From contig JAIRKE010000010.1 in NCBI GenBank assembly GCA_031260295.1, positions 42,334 through 106,333 on the forward strand: a DNA stretch of 64,000 nucleotides, read 5' to 3'. Both the position numbers and the translations under genes were made by a program. Source of the stretch: Azonexus sp. (GTDB lineage: Bacteria; Pseudomonadota; Gammaproteobacteria; Burkholderiales; Rhodocyclaceae). Positions 26,417 through 36,939 of the stretch are shown one piece after another (positions within the stretch are counted from its first letter, which is position 1; the number at the start of each line of letters is the position of its first letter). The notes beneath the pieces were generated by a model. The model was given only the letters and a program-made list of their open reading frames with translations. It was not told the origin of the DNA and ran no database searches.

Positions 26417-27267
26417 TAATCCTGTTCGAGCGGGCTGGCGCGGGAAAAATGCGTGGCCGCGATGCCGGAGAGCACGATCAGCCCGATGCCCGCCCACGCT
26501 GAGATGCCCAGCGTTTCGCCCCAGAGCAGCATGCCGAACAGGCTGGAGAACACCACCGTGCTGTAGGCCAGCGCCGCCGCCGCCATGGTTTTGCCTCGCG
26601 CATAGGCGCGAGTCATTGCCAGTTGCGCCAGTGTGGCGAAAATGCCGACGCCGAGCAGCAAACCACCGCTCCGGGCATCAATCGGGTGCCAATCAAAAAA
26701 CGGCAGCCAGGCGACGGAGGCCACGGTAGCCACCAGCGAAAAATAGAATACCGTCCGCGTTTCCGCCTCGCCGCGCGCACCCAGTTCGCGCAAGCTGAAG
26801 TAGGCCATGCCGGCCATTACACCGGAGGCCAGCCCGACCAGACCGCCAAACAGTTGATCGGCATGGAAGCTGGGCCGCAGCAGCAGCACGACACCAACCA
26901 GGCCGATGACCACCGCGCCAAGAATGCCGCGCTGGAGACGCCATCCGGACAGCGCCAGGTAGAGGGCGAGGAAGATTGCCGAGGTGTAGTTGAGCGTCAC
27001 CGCGGTCGCCAGCGGCAGCAAGCTGATGGCGTAAAAGTAGGAGAACAGCGAGGCAAAGCCGACCGCTCCGCGCGTGATCTGCCAGCGCCAGTGCGGTGTG
27101 CGCAGCGACACGCCACGCAAACGAACCAGGGCGAAACTCAGGACCAGCGCAATCAGGCTGCGCCAGAAAGAGATTTCGACCGCCGAGTGAGTTGCCGCCG
27201 CGAGCTTGACGCAGACGCCCATACAGGCGAACAGCAGGCTGGCGACGAGCATCCACAGGGATTGCAT
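26416..27267 (-). CDS. DMT family (EamA-type) transporter
   Basis: A 283-residue inner membrane protein with about ten hydrophobic segments in two EamA repeats; the second repeat starts near residue 145 (LASGVMAGMAYFSLRELGARGE). Conserved features include the EISFWRSLIALVLSF first-repeat motif and the ALAYSTVVFSSLFGMLLWGE motif before the last helices. Such proteins export amino acids or other metabolites; the substrate cannot be told. Start taken at the ATG at 27267 (MQSLWMLVASLLFACMG). Confidence 0.87.
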   Translation of the reverse strand: MQSLWMLVASLLFACMGVCVKLAAATHSAVEISFWRSLIALVLSFALVRLRGVSLRTPHWRWQITRGAVGFASLFSYFYAISLLPLATAVTLNYTSAIFLALYLALSGWRLQRGILGAVVIGLVGVVLLLRPSFHADQLFGGLVGLASGVMAGMAYFSLRELGARGEAETRTVFYFSLVATVASVAWLPFFDWHPIDARSGGLLLGVGIFATLAQLAMTRAYARGKTMAAAALAYSTVVFSSLFGMLLWGETLGISAWAGIGLIVLSGIAATHFSRASPLEQD

Positions 27268-27388
27268 GGGAAGACTCCAGAAAGAAAAGCGTTTGCCTGC
27301 AAAGCTAGGGATGACAGCGATTGAACTCGGCAAGCACCATGAAAAAGGCGCCGGTTGCGACCCCGGCGCCTGGTGCGATGGCTGTCGC

Positions 27389-28522
27389 TCAACGGCTTTC
27401 GATGGCCCGCTGCATGATCCGCCGGTAGAACTCGTGGAAATGCTGCATGCCGTCCTCCATCGGGCTCTGGTACGGGCCGACCTCGTTCCGCCCTTCGGCC
27501 AGCAGGGCCAGCCGGCCGCGATCCATGCGCTCGCCGATGTCGTCGTCCTCGATGGCTGTCTCCATGTAGGCGGCGCGTTCGGCCTCGATGAATTCGCGCT
27601 CGAAATCGACGATTTCCTCGGGGTAGTAGAACTCGACAACGTTCATGGTTTTGTGCACGCCCATCGGCAGCAGCGTCGATACCACCAGCACGTGCGGATA
27701 CCACTCGACCATGATGTTCGGGTAGTAAGTCAACCACACCGCGCCCTGTGGCGGCGTCTCGCCGCGGTCGCCGTAGTATTCGCGGACCACTTTCTGCCAG
27801 CGGTCATAGACCGCCGAGCCTGACTTGAGCAGCGAGGTGATGCCGACCTTCTGCACCGAGTACCACTCGCCGAACTGCCAGGTCAGGTCGTCGCAGGTGA
27901 CGAAGTTGCCAAGGCCCGGGTGATAGGGCGCGACGTGGTAGTCCTCCAGGTAAACCTCGATGAAGGTCTTCCAGTTGTAATGGCACTCGTGCATTTCGAC
28001 GTGGTCGAGCTTGTAACCGGCGAAATCGAAATCGCGGGCGGTCAGCATGTCGGCGAGATCAGCGTTGGCCGAGCGCGGCCCCTTGAACAACAGGCCGTTC
28101 CAGTTTTCCAGCCGGGCCTTGTCGAGATTCAGGCAGGGGTTCTGCGGAAAGTGTGGCGCACCAATCAACTCGCCGCTCTGGTCGTAGGTCCAGCGGTGGA
28201 TCGGGCAGACCACCGGGCCGTTCAGCTTGCCGCTGCCCTGCAACATGATCGCCTGACGGTGACGACAGACGTTGGACATTTGCCAGATGCCGGCGTTGGG
28301 ACCGACCTCGCCGCCGTTGAGCAGCATCTGGCCATGATCCTTCCATTCCAACGAACGGTAATCTCCCGCTTCCGGCACCATCAGCCGATGTCCGACGTAG
28401 CCGGGACCGGCATCGAAGATCAAACGCTTCTCCAATGCATAGATCCCTTCATCGAAGTACCAGTCCACCGGCAGCTGCGAAACTGCGGGCACCAACCGGG
28501 ACAACGTCGCCATGTCAGACAT
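27389..28522 (-). CDS. Aromatic ring-hydroxylating oxygenase alpha subunit (Rieske/mononuclear iron)
   Basis: A 377-residue oxygenase. The Rieske [2Fe-2S] ligands are in VCRHRQAI and VVCPIHRWTYD (about residues 102-125). The catalytic iron ligands are in NWKTFIEVYLEDYHVAPYHPGLG (about residues 199-220), with a further acidic ligand expected downstream. It would need a reductase/ferredoxin partner, and none is encoded nearby. The gene lies divergent from xseB-ispA-dxs, an arrangement I recall from other betaproteobacteria; substrate unknown. Start taken at the ATG at 28522 (MSDMATLSRLVPAVSQLP). Confidence 0.9.
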   Translation of the reverse strand: MSDMATLSRLVPAVSQLPVDWYFDEGIYALEKRLIFDAGPGYVGHRLMVPEAGDYRSLEWKDHGQMLLNGGEVGPNAGIWQMSNVCRHRQAIMLQGSGKLNGPVVCPIHRWTYDQSGELIGAPHFPQNPCLNLDKARLENWNGLLFKGPRSANADLADMLTARDFDFAGYKLDHVEMHECHYNWKTFIEVYLEDYHVAPYHPGLGNFVTCDDLTWQFGEWYSVQKVGITSLLKSGSAVYDRWQKVVREYYGDRGETPPQGAVWLTYYPNIMVEWYPHVLVVSTLLPMGVHKTMNVVEFYYPEEIVDFEREFIEAERAAYMETAIEDDDIGERMDRGRLALLAEGRNEVGPYQSPMEDGMQHFHEFYRRIMQRAIESR

Positions 28523-28627
28523 GCCAAGCCTCCAGCCTATTGAAAATATTGATTCTACCCCGAGACGAGATTTGACCGGGCAACCCGTGATGGAGTATTT
28601 TTGCGTGTTTCCCCGACTTCGGACACC

Positions 28628-28867
28628 ATGGATCAGACCCCGATCGCCGACCTGAAATTCGAAACGGCACTGGCCGAATTGGAGGCCATCGTCGCCAGCA
28701 TGGAGGGCGGTCAGTTCGAACTCGAAGCTTCGATCGCCGCCTATCGCCGCGGCATGGAACTGATGAAGCATTGCCAGGTCCAACTGGCCAATGCCGAAAG
28801 CCAGATTCGCATCATTGAGAATGGCGAACTCCGGGAAGTCGACCGCACGACACTGGAGGGCGAGTGA
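28628..28867 (+). CDS. xseB: Exodeoxyribonuclease VII small subunit
   Basis: A 79-residue helical protein with the family core KFETALAELEAIVASMEGG...LEASIAAYRRGMELMKHCQ. Together with XseA it degrades single-stranded DNA from both ends. It precedes ispA with a GTGA stop/start overlap, the classic xseB-ispA-dxs operon head. The large subunit gene is not in this window. Start at the ATG at 28628. Confidence 0.94.
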   Translation: MDQTPIADLKFETALAELEAIVASMEGGQFELEASIAAYRRGMELMKHCQVQLANAESQIRIIENGELREVDRTTLEGE

Positions 28868-29769
28868 ACGTTACGTCAAGCGCCGCCCCCTTCGCCGAAT
28901 GGATGGGCGGCGTCCAGGCGCGCGTCGAAGCCGCGCTGGCCCGCTGCCTACCGGGCGCCGACGGCATCCCGCAACGCCTGCACGAAGCCATGCGCTACGC
29001 CGCACTCGGCGGCGGCAAGCGCGTCCGCCCGCTGCTCGCTTTCGCCGCCGGCGAACTGAGCGGCGCGGCACCAGAGAAACTCGACTTGGTCGCCTGTGCC
29101 GTCGAGTTGATCCACGCCTATTCGCTGGTCCACGACGACCTGCCGTGCATGGACGACGACGTGCTGCGCCGTGGCCGCCCGACCTGCCATGTCGAATACG
29201 GCGAAGCGACCGCCCTGCTGGTCGGCGACAGCCTGCAACCCCGGGCTTTCGAACTGCTGGCCGGCGCCGACTTCGGCGAGCCGACACGGCAGCTTGAGAT
29301 GATCGCCCTGCTCGCTCACGCCAGCGGCTCGCGCGGCATGGCCGGCGGCCAGGCGATCGACCTCGCCGCGGTCGGCAAGCCGCTGGAGCAACCTGAACTC
29401 GAGCTGATGCATGCGCTGAAGACCGGCGCCCTGATCCGCGCCGCCGTGCTGCTCGGCGCCCTAACCGGCGCGCCGCTGTCCAGCCAACAACGCGCGCAAT
29501 TGGATCGCTTCGCCAAACGCATCGGCTTGCTCTTCCAGGTCGTCGACGACATTCTCGACTGCACCGCCAGCACCGCCACGCTGGGCAAGACGGCCGGCAA
29601 GGACGAAGCCGCCGCCAAGCCGACCTACGTCACGCTGCTCGGCCTCGACACCGCCCGCGCCTATGCTGAGGAACTGCGTACCGAGGCCCTGGCGGCGCTG
29701 GCCGTGTTCGGCGACCGGGCGGCGCGCCTGACCCAACTGGCCGACTTCATCTGTCACCGGCGCTTTTGA
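28864..29769 (+). CDS. ispA: Farnesyl diphosphate synthase
   Basis: A 301-residue short-chain trans-prenyltransferase condensing IPP with DMAPP and geranyl diphosphate. The first aspartate-rich motif is DDLPCMDDD (residues 91-99), the second VVDDILD (near 222). GGGKRVRPLL precedes the first motif. One oddity: after VGDS the usual LQTLAFELL reads LQPRAFELL. Start is GTG at 28864, overlapping the xseB stop. Confidence 0.95.
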   Translation: MNVTSSAAPFAEWMGGVQARVEAALARCLPGADGIPQRLHEAMRYAALGGGKRVRPLLAFAAGELSGAAPEKLDLVACAVELIHAYSLVHDDLPCMDDDVLRRGRPTCHVEYGEATALLVGDSLQPRAFELLAGADFGEPTRQLEMIALLAHASGSRGMAGGQAIDLAAVGKPLEQPELELMHALKTGALIRAAVLLGALTGAPLSSQQRAQLDRFAKRIGLLFQVVDDILDCTASTATLGKTAGKDEAAAKPTYVTLLGLDTARAYAEELRTEALAALAVFGDRAARLTQLADFICHRRF

Positions 29770-29781
29770 CGATTTCTGACA

Positions 29782-31641
29782 ATGACCGCCGTACCCTCCT
29801 GCACCCTGCTCGAAACCATCAATAGTCCGGCCGACCTGCGCCGCCTGGAACGCAAACAACTGGCGCAACTGGCCGACGAGCTACGCACCTTCCTGATCGA
29901 GTCGGTGGCGCAGACCGGCGGCCATCTGTCGTCCAATCTCGGCACCGTCGAGCTGACCATCGCCCTGCACACCGTCTACGACACACCGCACGACCGCCTG
30001 GTCTGGGACGTCGGCCATCAGTGCTACCCGCACAAGATCCTGACCGGCCGGCGCAATGGCATGGACAAGCTGCGCATGCGCCACGGCGTCGCCGGTTTTC
30101 CCAAGCGCGGCGAGAGCCCCTACGACACCTTCGGCGTCGGCCACTCGTCGACCTCGATCTCGGCCGCCCTGGGCATGGCGCTGGCCGCCAAGCACAAAGG
30201 CGAAGAGCGCAAGGTGGTGGCCGTCATCGGCGACGGCGCGATGTCGGCCGGCATGGCCTTCGAGGCGCTGAACAACGCCGGCGTCGCCGATGCCGACATG
30301 CTGGTCATCCTCAACGACAACGAGATGTCGATCTCGCCGCCGGTCGGCGCACTGAACAACATCCTGACCCGGCTGACGTCGAGCAAGACCTACAACGCCG
30401 CCCGCGAGGCCGGCCGCCACATGCTCGGCTTCGCCCCGCCACTGCTCGAACTGGCGCGCCGCGCCGAGGAGCACGTCAAGGGCATGATCGCCCCCGGCAC
30501 GCTGTTCGAGGAATTCGGCTTCCATTACTACGGCCCGATCGACGGCCACGACCTCGACGCCCTGATCCCGACACTGGAAAACCTGAAGAAGCTCAAGGGG
30601 CCGAAGTTCCTGCACGTCATCACCAAGAAGGGCCAGGGTTACAAACTGGCCGAATCCGACCCCATCCTCTACCACGGCGTCGGCAAGTTCTCCGCCGACC
30701 AGGGCATCCCCACCGGCGGCAGTAAGCTGACCTACACCCAGGTCTTCGGCGACTGGCTGTGCGACCAGGCCCAGGCCGATTCCAGGCTGGTCGCCATTAC
30801 CCCGGCGATGGGCGAGGGCTCGGGCATGGTCCGCTTCGCCAGCGAGCATCCCGACCGCTATTTCGACGTCGGCATCGCCGAGCAGCACGCCGTCACCTTC
30901 GCCGCCGGGCTGGCCTGCGAGGGCTTAAAGCCGGTCGTCGCCATCTACTCGACCTTCCTACAGCGCGCCTACGATCAGTTGATCCACGATGTCGCGCTGC
31001 AGAACCTGCCAGTCGTCTTCGCCGTCGACCGCGGCGGTCTGGTCGGCGCCGACGGCCCAACCCACCACGGCACCTTCGACCTGTCGTTCGCCACCTGCAT
31101 CCCAAACCTGCTAGTGATGACTCCATCCGACGAAGCCGAATGCCGGCGCATGCTGGCCACCGCCTTCGCCTACGACGGCCCGGCCCTGGTCCGCTATCCG
31201 CGTGGCGGCGGCAACGGTACACCGCCCGGCCCTGGGCTCGACACCTTGCCGCTTGGCAAGGGCGAAATCCGCCGCCGCGGCCGCAACGTCGCCCTGCTCG
31301 CCTTCGGCAGCCTGCTGCCGGAAGCGCTGGCCGCCGGCGACGAACTGGACGCCACGGTGGCCAACATGCGCTTCGTCAAGCCGCTCGACGTCGAACTGAT
31401 CGTCGAACTGGCCGGGAACCATTCGCTGTTGGTCAGCATCGAAGAGAACGCCGTGATCGGCGGCGCTGGCTCGGAAATCGAGCGGATACTGGCCGAACGC
31501 GGCATCTGCGTGCCGGTACTGCGTCTCGGCCTGCCCGACCGCTTCATCGACCACGGCGAACAAGGCCAGTTGTTGGCCGAACTCGGCCTGGACCAGGATG
31601 GCATCGTGCGCGCCGTACGCCAACGCACCACCCGACAATAA
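29782..31641 (+). CDS. dxs: 1-deoxy-D-xylulose-5-phosphate synthase
   Basis: A 619-residue thiamine diphosphate enzyme joining pyruvate and glyceraldehyde 3-phosphate, the first and flux-controlling step of the MEP pathway. Domain I has [14 protein letters not shown] and the ThDP motif [19 protein letters not shown]. The transketolase-like domain has [12 protein letters not shown] and [17 protein letters not shown]. The C-terminal domain ends [16 protein letters not shown]. It follows ispA by 12 bp. Confidence 0.98.
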   Translation: MTAVPSCTLLETINSPADLRRLERKQLAQLADELRTFLIESVAQTGGHLSSNLGTVELTIALHTVYDTPHDRLVWDVGHQCYPHKILTGRRNGMDKLRMRHGVAGFPKRGESPYDTFGVGHSSTSISAALGMALAAKHKGEERKVVAVIGDGAMSAGMAFEALNNAGVADADMLVILNDNEMSISPPVGALNNILTRLTSSKTYNAAREAGRHMLGFAPPLLELARRAEEHVKGMIAPGTLFEEFGFHYYGPIDGHDLDALIPTLENLKKLKGPKFLHVITKKGQGYKLAESDPILYHGVGKFSADQGIPTGGSKLTYTQVFGDWLCDQAQADSRLVAITPAMGEGSGMVRFASEHPDRYFDVGIAEQHAVTFAAGLACEGLKPVVAIYSTFLQRAYDQLIHDVALQNLPVVFAVDRGGLVGADGPTHHGTFDLSFATCIPNLLVMTPSDEAECRRMLATAFAYDGPALVRYPRGGGNGTPPGPGLDTLPLGKGEIRRRGRNVALLAFGSLLPEALAAGDELDATVANMRFVKPLDVELIVELAGNHSLLVSIEENAVIGGAGSEIERILAERGICVPVLRLGLPDRFIDHGEQGQLLAELGLDQDGIVRAVRQRTTRQ

Positions 31642-31659
31642 TTTTTCCCGAATAGCCCG

Positions 31660-32460
31660 ATGAACAGCCCCAACCTCGCCATTCCCGACGTCCAAAGTTC
31701 CGCCGACACCCGCCACATCGCCATCAACAAAGTCGGCATCAAGTCGATCCGCCACCCGATCCGGGTTCGGGACAAATCCGCCGGCGTCCAGCACACGATC
31801 GCCGTGTTCAACATGTACGTCGGCCTGCCGCACAACTTCAAGGGTACCCACATGTCCCGTTTCGTGGAGATCCTGAACGGCCACGAACGCGAAACCTCGG
31901 TCGAGAATTTCCCGATCATGCTGCGCGACATGCTGGTCAAGCTCGAGGCCGAAACTGGCCACATCGAGACGAATTTCCCGTACTTCATCAACAAGACAGC
32001 CCCGGTTTCCGGCGTACAGAGCTTGATGGATTACGACGTCACCTTCATCGGCGACATCAGCCACGGCCAGATCAGCACCTCGGTCCGCGTCGTCGTGCCG
32101 GTGACCAGCCTGTGCCCGTGCTCAAAAAAAATCGCCGAACGCGGCGCCCACAACCAGCGCTCGCACGTCACCGTCACCGCCCGTACCAACGACTTCGTGT
32201 GGATCGAGGAACTGGTCGAGCTGGTCGAGCAGGAAGCCTCCTGCGAACTGTTCGGCCTCTTGAAGCGCCCGGACGAAAAATACGTCACCGAACGCGCTTA
32301 CGACAATCCGAAATTCGTCGAGGACATGGTCCGCGACGTCGCCGCCCGGCTCAATGCCGAGCCCCGCATCGACGCCTACGTAGTCGAATCGGAGAATTTC
32401 GAGTCAATCCACAATCACTCAGCCTACGCGTTGATTGAGAAGGACAAGACGGTTTCCTAA
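31660..32460 (+). CDS. folE2: GTP cyclohydrolase FolE2 (type IB)
   Basis: A 266-residue enzyme that converts GTP to 7,8-dihydroneopterin triphosphate for folate (and pre-queuosine) synthesis using metals other than zinc. It has the family motifs [10 protein letters not shown], the metal/catalytic cysteine in [20 protein letters not shown], and the C-terminal [14 protein letters not shown]. It follows dxs by 18 bp and ends the operon. FolE2 is often induced on zinc shortage, but I see no Zur-like palindrome here. The neighbouring queG means queuosine synthesis has two steps in this window. Confidence 0.95.
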   Translation: MNSPNLAIPDVQSSADTRHIAINKVGIKSIRHPIRVRDKSAGVQHTIAVFNMYVGLPHNFKGTHMSRFVEILNGHERETSVENFPIMLRDMLVKLEAETGHIETNFPYFINKTAPVSGVQSLMDYDVTFIGDISHGQISTSVRVVVPVTSLCPCSKKIAERGAHNQRSHVTVTARTNDFVWIEELVELVEQEASCELFGLLKRPDEKYVTERAYDNPKFVEDMVRDVAARLNAEPRIDAYVVESENFESIHNHSAYALIEKDKTVS

Positions 32461-32579
32461 AATCAGGAACCACGTCGCACGGTTGGGTATTTTGCAGGCT
32501 GGTGGGGTCAGTTGGGCGAAATTCGTCAACTTTCCCGTTTATGTGAAAAATCGACAAAAGCATAACGGAGAGCGCACAC

Positions 32580-33452
32580 ATGAACCTCATCACACAAACC
32601 GCACTGCGCCAGCCGCGCACCATCGAAAGACTCGTTCAGGGTGTCATGACTTCGGATGGCGCGGGCGTCAAACTCACCCGCGTGCTGCACGGCGCGTTGC
32701 AGCGCCGCCTTGATCCTTTTTTGATGCTGGATGCCTTCGACAGTGACGACCCCGACGATTACATCGCGGGCTTTCCCGATCATCCGCATCGCGGCTTTGA
32801 AACCGTGACTTACATGCTCGCAGGTCGTATGCGCCACCGTGACAGTGCCGGGCATGAAGGTTTGCTGGAAAGCGGCGGCGTGCAATGGATGACTGCCGCG
32901 CGCGGCGTGATTCATTCAGAGATTCCGCAACAGATAAACGGCGTGATGGAAGGTTTTCAGCTTTGGCTGAATCTGCCCGCGCAGCGCAAAATGAATGCGC
33001 CGTGGTATCGGGATTTTTCCGCCGGAGAAATTCCGCAATATGCCACGTCCGCAGGCGCGACCGTGCGCGTGATTGCGGGTTCAAGCAATGGCGTCGAAGG
33101 CGCCGTCACGCGCGCATTGACCGAACCGCTGTATCTGGACATTCACCTGCCAGCGGACGTCACGTTCTCGACCGCGCTGCCGGACAATCACAATGCCTTC
33201 GTTTATGTTTATCGCGGCACGGCGGTAATCGACGGCACGCAAATCACATCGCGTCACATGGGCATCCTCGCCAACACGCCCGGCAGCGACGGGGTGACGG
33301 TATCGGCGGGGAATGATGGGGAAACACGGCTGATACTGGTCGCCGGCAAACCGCTCAACGAACCCATCGTCCAGCACGGCCCCTTCGTGATGAACACGCA
33401 AAACGAAATCCATCAGGCCATCGTCGATTATCAATCGGGCGTCTTTGGATGA
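32580..33452 (+). CDS. Pirin family protein
   Basis: A 290-residue bicupin. The N-terminal cupin has the iron ligands in FPDHPHRGFETVTYMLAG (two His), then the ESGGVQWMTAARGVIHSE segment with the remaining His and Glu. Some bacterial pirins are quercetinase-like or modulate central metabolism. Third-position codon use looks less GC-biased than in the neighbours, suggesting acquisition by transfer. An AGCGCA/GGAG-type ribosome binding site is upstream (ACGGAGAG). It is convergent with the catalase gene. Confidence 0.9.
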   Translation: MNLITQTALRQPRTIERLVQGVMTSDGAGVKLTRVLHGALQRRLDPFLMLDAFDSDDPDDYIAGFPDHPHRGFETVTYMLAGRMRHRDSAGHEGLLESGGVQWMTAARGVIHSEIPQQINGVMEGFQLWLNLPAQRKMNAPWYRDFSAGEIPQYATSAGATVRVIAGSSNGVEGAVTRALTEPLYLDIHLPADVTFSTALPDNHNAFVYVYRGTAVIDGTQITSRHMGILANTPGSDGVTVSAGNDGETRLILVAGKPLNEPIVQHGPFVMNTQNEIHQAIVDYQSGVFG

Positions 33453-33510
33453 CTCCGGTTGATGGTCATCCGCAAATGCGCTGCGGCAAGCGGTGCTGGC
33501 CGCGGCTGAC

Positions 33511-33543
33511 CGCCCCCCGACGCTCAGGCGTCGCCGAGGGGCG
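33511..33543. terminator. GC-rich hairpin between pirin and catalase genes
   Basis: Inverted repeat with CGCCCC/GGGGCG outer and CGACGC/GCGTCG inner arms around a TCAG loop. No T run. It sits between convergent genes and may stop transcription from both. Confidence 0.45.
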
Positions 33544-33560
33544 CAGGTAAACCACCGGCC

Positions 33561-35090
33561 TCAAGCGGGTAGCGGCACCAGCGGACTGCCGTTCATCGGG
33601 TCGTCTTGCTTCGAAGCCAGCGCCTTTTGCAAATCGAGGCCCAATGCCTTGGCGACGCCAGCGCCGTAGGCCGGGTCGGCGGCGTGGCAGTTGCGGATGT
33701 GGCGGAACTTGACGAATTCCGGCGCGTCGCCCATGCCACGGCCGGTATTGTCGAACAACGCCTGCCGCTGCGCCGGGGTCATCAACTGGAACAGCTTGCG
33801 CGGCTGCTCGAAGTAATTGTCGTCATCCTGGTGGGCCGACCAGAATTTGGCGTCACCGTTGATGCGCAGCGGCGGTTCCCCGAACTCGGGCTGCGCCTGC
33901 CATTGACCGAAGCTGTTCGGCTCGTAGTGCGGCAAGCTGCCGTAGTTGCCGTCCACGCGGCCCATGCCATCGCGGTGATTGCTGTGGACCGGGCAGCGCG
34001 CCTGATTGACGGGAATTTGGTGGTAGTTCACGCCCAAACGGTAGCGCTGCGCGTCGGCATAGTTGAACAGGCGCGCTTGCAGCATGTGGTCGGGGCTGAC
34101 GCCGATGCCCGGCACCAGGTTACTGGGCGCGAAGGCGCTTTGCTCGACATCGAGGAAAAAATTCTCGGGGTTGCGATTCAGCTCGAATTCGCCGACTTCG
34201 ATCAGCGGGTAATCGCCCTGATACCAGACCTTGGTCAGATCGAACGGGTGCAGGCGGTATTTTTCGGCCTCCAGCTCAGGCATCACCTGGATGTACATCG
34301 TCCATTTGGGAAAATCGCCGCGCTCGATGACGTCGTACAGATCGCGCTGGTGACTTTCGCGATCCACGCCGATCAGTTGCGCGGCCTCGGCGTCGGTCAG
34401 GTTCTTGATGCCCTGTTGGGTCTTGAAGTGCAGCTTGACCCAGAAACGCTCGCCCTGGGCATTCCAAAAGCTGTAAGTGTGTGAGCCGAAACCGTGCATG
34501 TGGCGGTAGCTGGCGGGAATGCCGCGCTCGCTCATGACGATGGTGATCTGGTGCAGTGCCTCGGGCAGCAGCGTCCAGTAATCCCAGTTGTGGGTGGCGC
34601 TACGCAGATTGGTGCGCGGATCGCGCTTGACGGCTTTGTTGAGATCGGGGAACTGGCGCGGGTCGCGGATGAAGAACACCGGCGTGTTGTTGCCGACCAT
34701 GTCCCAGTTACCCTCCTCGGTATAGAACTTGAGGGCAAAGCCGCGAATGTCGCGCTCGGCATCGGCCGCGCCGCGTTCGCCGGCGACGGTGGTAAAGCGA
34801 GCGAATAGCTCGGTTTTCTTGCCGACCTGGCTGAACAGCTTGGCGCGGGTGTAGCGGGTGATGTCCTTCGTCACCGTGAAAGTGCCGAAAGCACCCGAAC
34901 CTTTGGCGTGCATGCGACGCTCGGGAATCACCTCACGCACGAAGTTGGCAAGTTTCTCGTTGAGCCACACATCCTGCGCCAGCAGCGGGCCGCGCGGGCC
35001 GGCGGTCAGACTGTCGCGGTTGCTGGCCACGGGGGCGCCAAAATCAGTCGTCAGATGGGTAACGGGACACTTCCTCATATCGTTGCTCAT
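33561..35090 (-). CDS. katA: Monofunctional heme catalase
   Basis: A 509-residue small-subunit catalase converting hydrogen peroxide to water and oxygen. The distal catalytic histidine is in [12 protein letters not shown] (His61). The active-site Asn is in [15 protein letters not shown]. The proximal heme tyrosine signature is [14 protein letters not shown]. The conserved [16 protein letters not shown] is present. Length suits the clade 3 (KatA) group. No transport signal is seen, so it is cytoplasmic. Monocistronic, convergent with the pirin gene; the promoter region is the 35091-35170 gap. Confidence 0.96.
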   Translation of the reverse strand: MSNDMRKCPVTHLTTDFGAPVASNRDSLTAGPRGPLLAQDVWLNEKLANFVREVIPERRMHAKGSGAFGTFTVTKDITRYTRAKLFSQVGKKTELFARFTTVAGERGAADAERDIRGFALKFYTEEGNWDMVGNNTPVFFIRDPRQFPDLNKAVKRDPRTNLRSATHNWDYWTLLPEALHQITIVMSERGIPASYRHMHGFGSHTYSFWNAQGERFWVKLHFKTQQGIKNLTDAEAAQLIGVDRESHQRDLYDVIERGDFPKWTMYIQVMPELEAEKYRLHPFDLTKVWYQGDYPLIEVGEFELNRNPENFFLDVEQSAFAPSNLVPGIGVSPDHMLQARLFNYADAQRYRLGVNYHQIPVNQARCPVHSNHRDGMGRVDGNYGSLPHYEPNSFGQWQAQPEFGEPPLRINGDAKFWSAHQDDDNYFEQPRKLFQLMTPAQRQALFDNTGRGMGDAPEFVKFRHIRNCHAADPAYGAGVAKALGLDLQKALASKQDDPMNGSPLVPLPA

Positions 35091-35170
35091 GGTGGCTCCT
35101 TCTCGGTGAAGTCATCGTCAAGGCCGCGCGTGGCGGGCAGGCCGTAATATCGCTTCATCATCGAGAAAAC

Positions 35171-35200
35171 GCAAACGGGGCGCCGAAGCGCCCCGTTTGC
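35171..35200 (-). terminator. Rho-independent terminator of the rpsP-rimM-trmD-rplS operon
   Basis: A 12 bp perfect stem (35171-35182 with 35189-35200). On the minus strand the loop is CTTCGG, a stable UUCG tetraloop closed by C-G, followed by GTTTTC. It begins 20 bp after the rplS stop codon. Confidence 0.92.
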
Positions 35201-35220
35201 AATTGCCATGCTTCGCCAGA

Positions 35221-35598
35221 TTATTCGGCGGCGGCTACCTTCCTGGCAGGCAGCTTTTCCTTGATGCGGGCCGACTTGCCGGAACGCTCGCGCAGGTAGT
35301 ACAGCTTGGCGCGACGCACGTCGCCGCGACGCTTGACCTCGATCGAGGCGACCAGCGGGGAATAGGTCTGGAAAGTCCGCTCGACGCCCTCGCCGGAGGA
35401 AATCTTGCGCACGGTGAAACCGGAGTTCAGGCCCCGGTTGCGCTTGGCGATGACGACGCCTTCATAGGCTTGCAAACGCTCGCGGGTGCCTTCCTTGACC
35501 TTGACCTGGACGACGACGGTGTCGCCGGGGGCGAATTCGGGAATGGTCTTGCCCAGGCGGGCGATTTCTTCTTGTTCCAACTGTTGAATCAGGTTCAT
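35221..35598 (-). CDS. rplS: 50S ribosomal protein L19
   Basis: A 125-residue ribosomal protein at the 30S-50S interface. It begins [15 protein letters not shown] and has the [42 protein letters not shown] and [20 protein letters not shown] segments of L19. I start at the ATG at 35598, which has AAGGA upstream; an in-frame start 27 bases earlier would add nine non-family residues. Last gene of the operon, followed by a strong terminator. Confidence 0.97.
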   Translation of the reverse strand: MNLIQQLEQEEIARLGKTIPEFAPGDTVVVQVKVKEGTRERLQAYEGVVIAKRNRGLNSGFTVRKISSGEGVERTFQTYSPLVASIEVKRRGDVRRAKLYYLRERSGKSARIKEKLPARKVAAAE

Positions 35599-35621
35599 GT
35601 GAGATTCCTTTTTCTCAAACT

Positions 35622-36401
35622 TCATTGCTCACCGCATTGCTCCGCTGCGGAAATTTCCGCGAGGAGTTGCGTTTCTTCCGCAGTCAGACTGCGGTGCGCC
35701 AGCAAATCCGGCCGGCGCTTCCGGGTTCGCGCCAGCGACTCTTTGAGCCGCCAGCGACGAATTCTTTGGTGATCGCCGGAGAGCAGCACTTCCGGCGCCG
35801 TCTGGCCTTCATAGACCTCGGGCCGGGTGTAGTGCGGGCAATCCAGCAAACCACCGACAAACGAATCTTCCACCGCCGAAGCGACATCTCCCAACACGCC
35901 CGGCAACTGGCGGACGACGGCGTCGATCAACGCCATCGCCGGCAATTCGCCGCCGGAGAGGACAAAATCCCCGAGCGAAATTTCCTCATCAACGCAACGC
36001 TCGATCAAACGCTCGTCGACTCCTTCATAACGACCGCAGAGCAGGATCAAGCCCGCCTCGCCCGCCGTCATCTCCGCTACCAGCCGCATCACCCGTTCAT
36101 GGGTCAGCGGCGCGCCCTGCGGCGAGAGGTAGATGACCCGGCTCTTGGCCAGCCCCACCTCGCGCTGCCGGGCCTTGGCGGCAACAATCGCCTTTTCCAG
36201 CGGCCCTGGCTGCATCACCATGCCTGGCCCGCCGCCGAACGGCCGGTCGTCCACCCGCCGCCAGGCATTGTCGGCGAAATCCCGCGGATTCCAGCCCTGC
36301 CACGCCCAGCGCCCCTCTTCCAGGGCACGCCGGGTAATACCGCTGTCGGTCACGGCAGCGAACATCTCCGGAAAGATGCTCACGCAGTCGAACCGGATCA
36401 C
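35622..36401 (-). CDS. trmD: tRNA (guanine-37-N1)-methyltransferase
   Basis: A 259-residue SPOUT-fold enzyme methylating G37 of tRNAs reading CUN, CCN and CGG codons. It has the start [11 protein letters not shown], the [17 protein letters not shown] segment, the knot residues [17 protein letters not shown] and [19 protein letters not shown], and the C-terminal [10 protein letters not shown]. The start is a GTG at 36401, 16 bp after the rimM stop. Confidence 0.96.
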   Translation of the reverse strand: MIRFDCVSIFPEMFAAVTDSGITRRALEEGRWAWQGWNPRDFADNAWRRVDDRPFGGGPGMVMQPGPLEKAIVAAKARQREVGLAKSRVIYLSPQGAPLTHERVMRLVAEMTAGEAGLILLCGRYEGVDERLIERCVDEEISLGDFVLSGGELPAMALIDAVVRQLPGVLGDVASAVEDSFVGGLLDCPHYTRPEVYEGQTAPEVLLSGDHQRIRRWRLKESLARTRKRRPDLLAHRSLTAEETQLLAEISAAEQCGEQ

Positions 36402-36417
36402 CGGCCGCCCCCGCAAC

Positions 36418-36930
36418 TCACCAGTCACTTCCCCACTCGACGCGAATTTGCCGCGCCGCCCGGTCCACCGCCAGCACCACGGCCGCCACGAAAGGCAACA
36501 GGCGCTCGCCACCGTCATCGTCGACGACCTGCAAGACGTCGTTGGCGCCGGTCTCGATCAGTCCGGCCACCGTACCGAGCCGCTCACCGGCGGTATTGAC
36601 GACTTCCAGGCCAAACAGATCGGCCCAGTAGAACTCGTCCTCGCCGGCCACCGGCAGAGCCGCGCGCGGCGCACCGACCAGAACCCCTTTCAGGGCTTCG
36701 GCGGCAGTACGGTCGGCAACCCCTTCGAGGGCGACCACCAGACCATCGCCATGCACCTTCAATCCCTTCAGCGCCACCTCGCGCCACGGCTCGCCGTCAC
36801 GGGCGACCCACCAAACCGGCATGCTTCCCCAAGACAGGGGATCGTCGCCGAAGGGGATCAACCTGATCCAGCCACGAATCCCGTAGGGGTCGGCAAGCCG
36901 CCCCAGGACGACGATGTCGTTGCCGGACAA
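36418..36930 (-). CDS. rimM: Ribosome maturation factor RimM
   Basis: A 170-residue 16S rRNA-processing factor that binds S19 during 30S head assembly. It has the N-terminal barrel motif [17 protein letters not shown] and the PRC-barrel domain [24 protein letters not shown]...[11 protein letters not shown] with the family's final [13 protein letters not shown]. Standard place between rpsP and trmD. Confidence 0.96.
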   Translation of the reverse strand: MSGNDIVVLGRLADPYGIRGWIRLIPFGDDPLSWGSMPVWWVARDGEPWREVALKGLKVHGDGLVVALEGVADRTAAEALKGVLVGAPRAALPVAGEDEFYWADLFGLEVVNTAGERLGTVAGLIETGANDVLQVVDDDGGERLLPFVAAVVLAVDRAARQIRVEWGSDW

Positions 36931-36939
36931 GGGGAAAAC

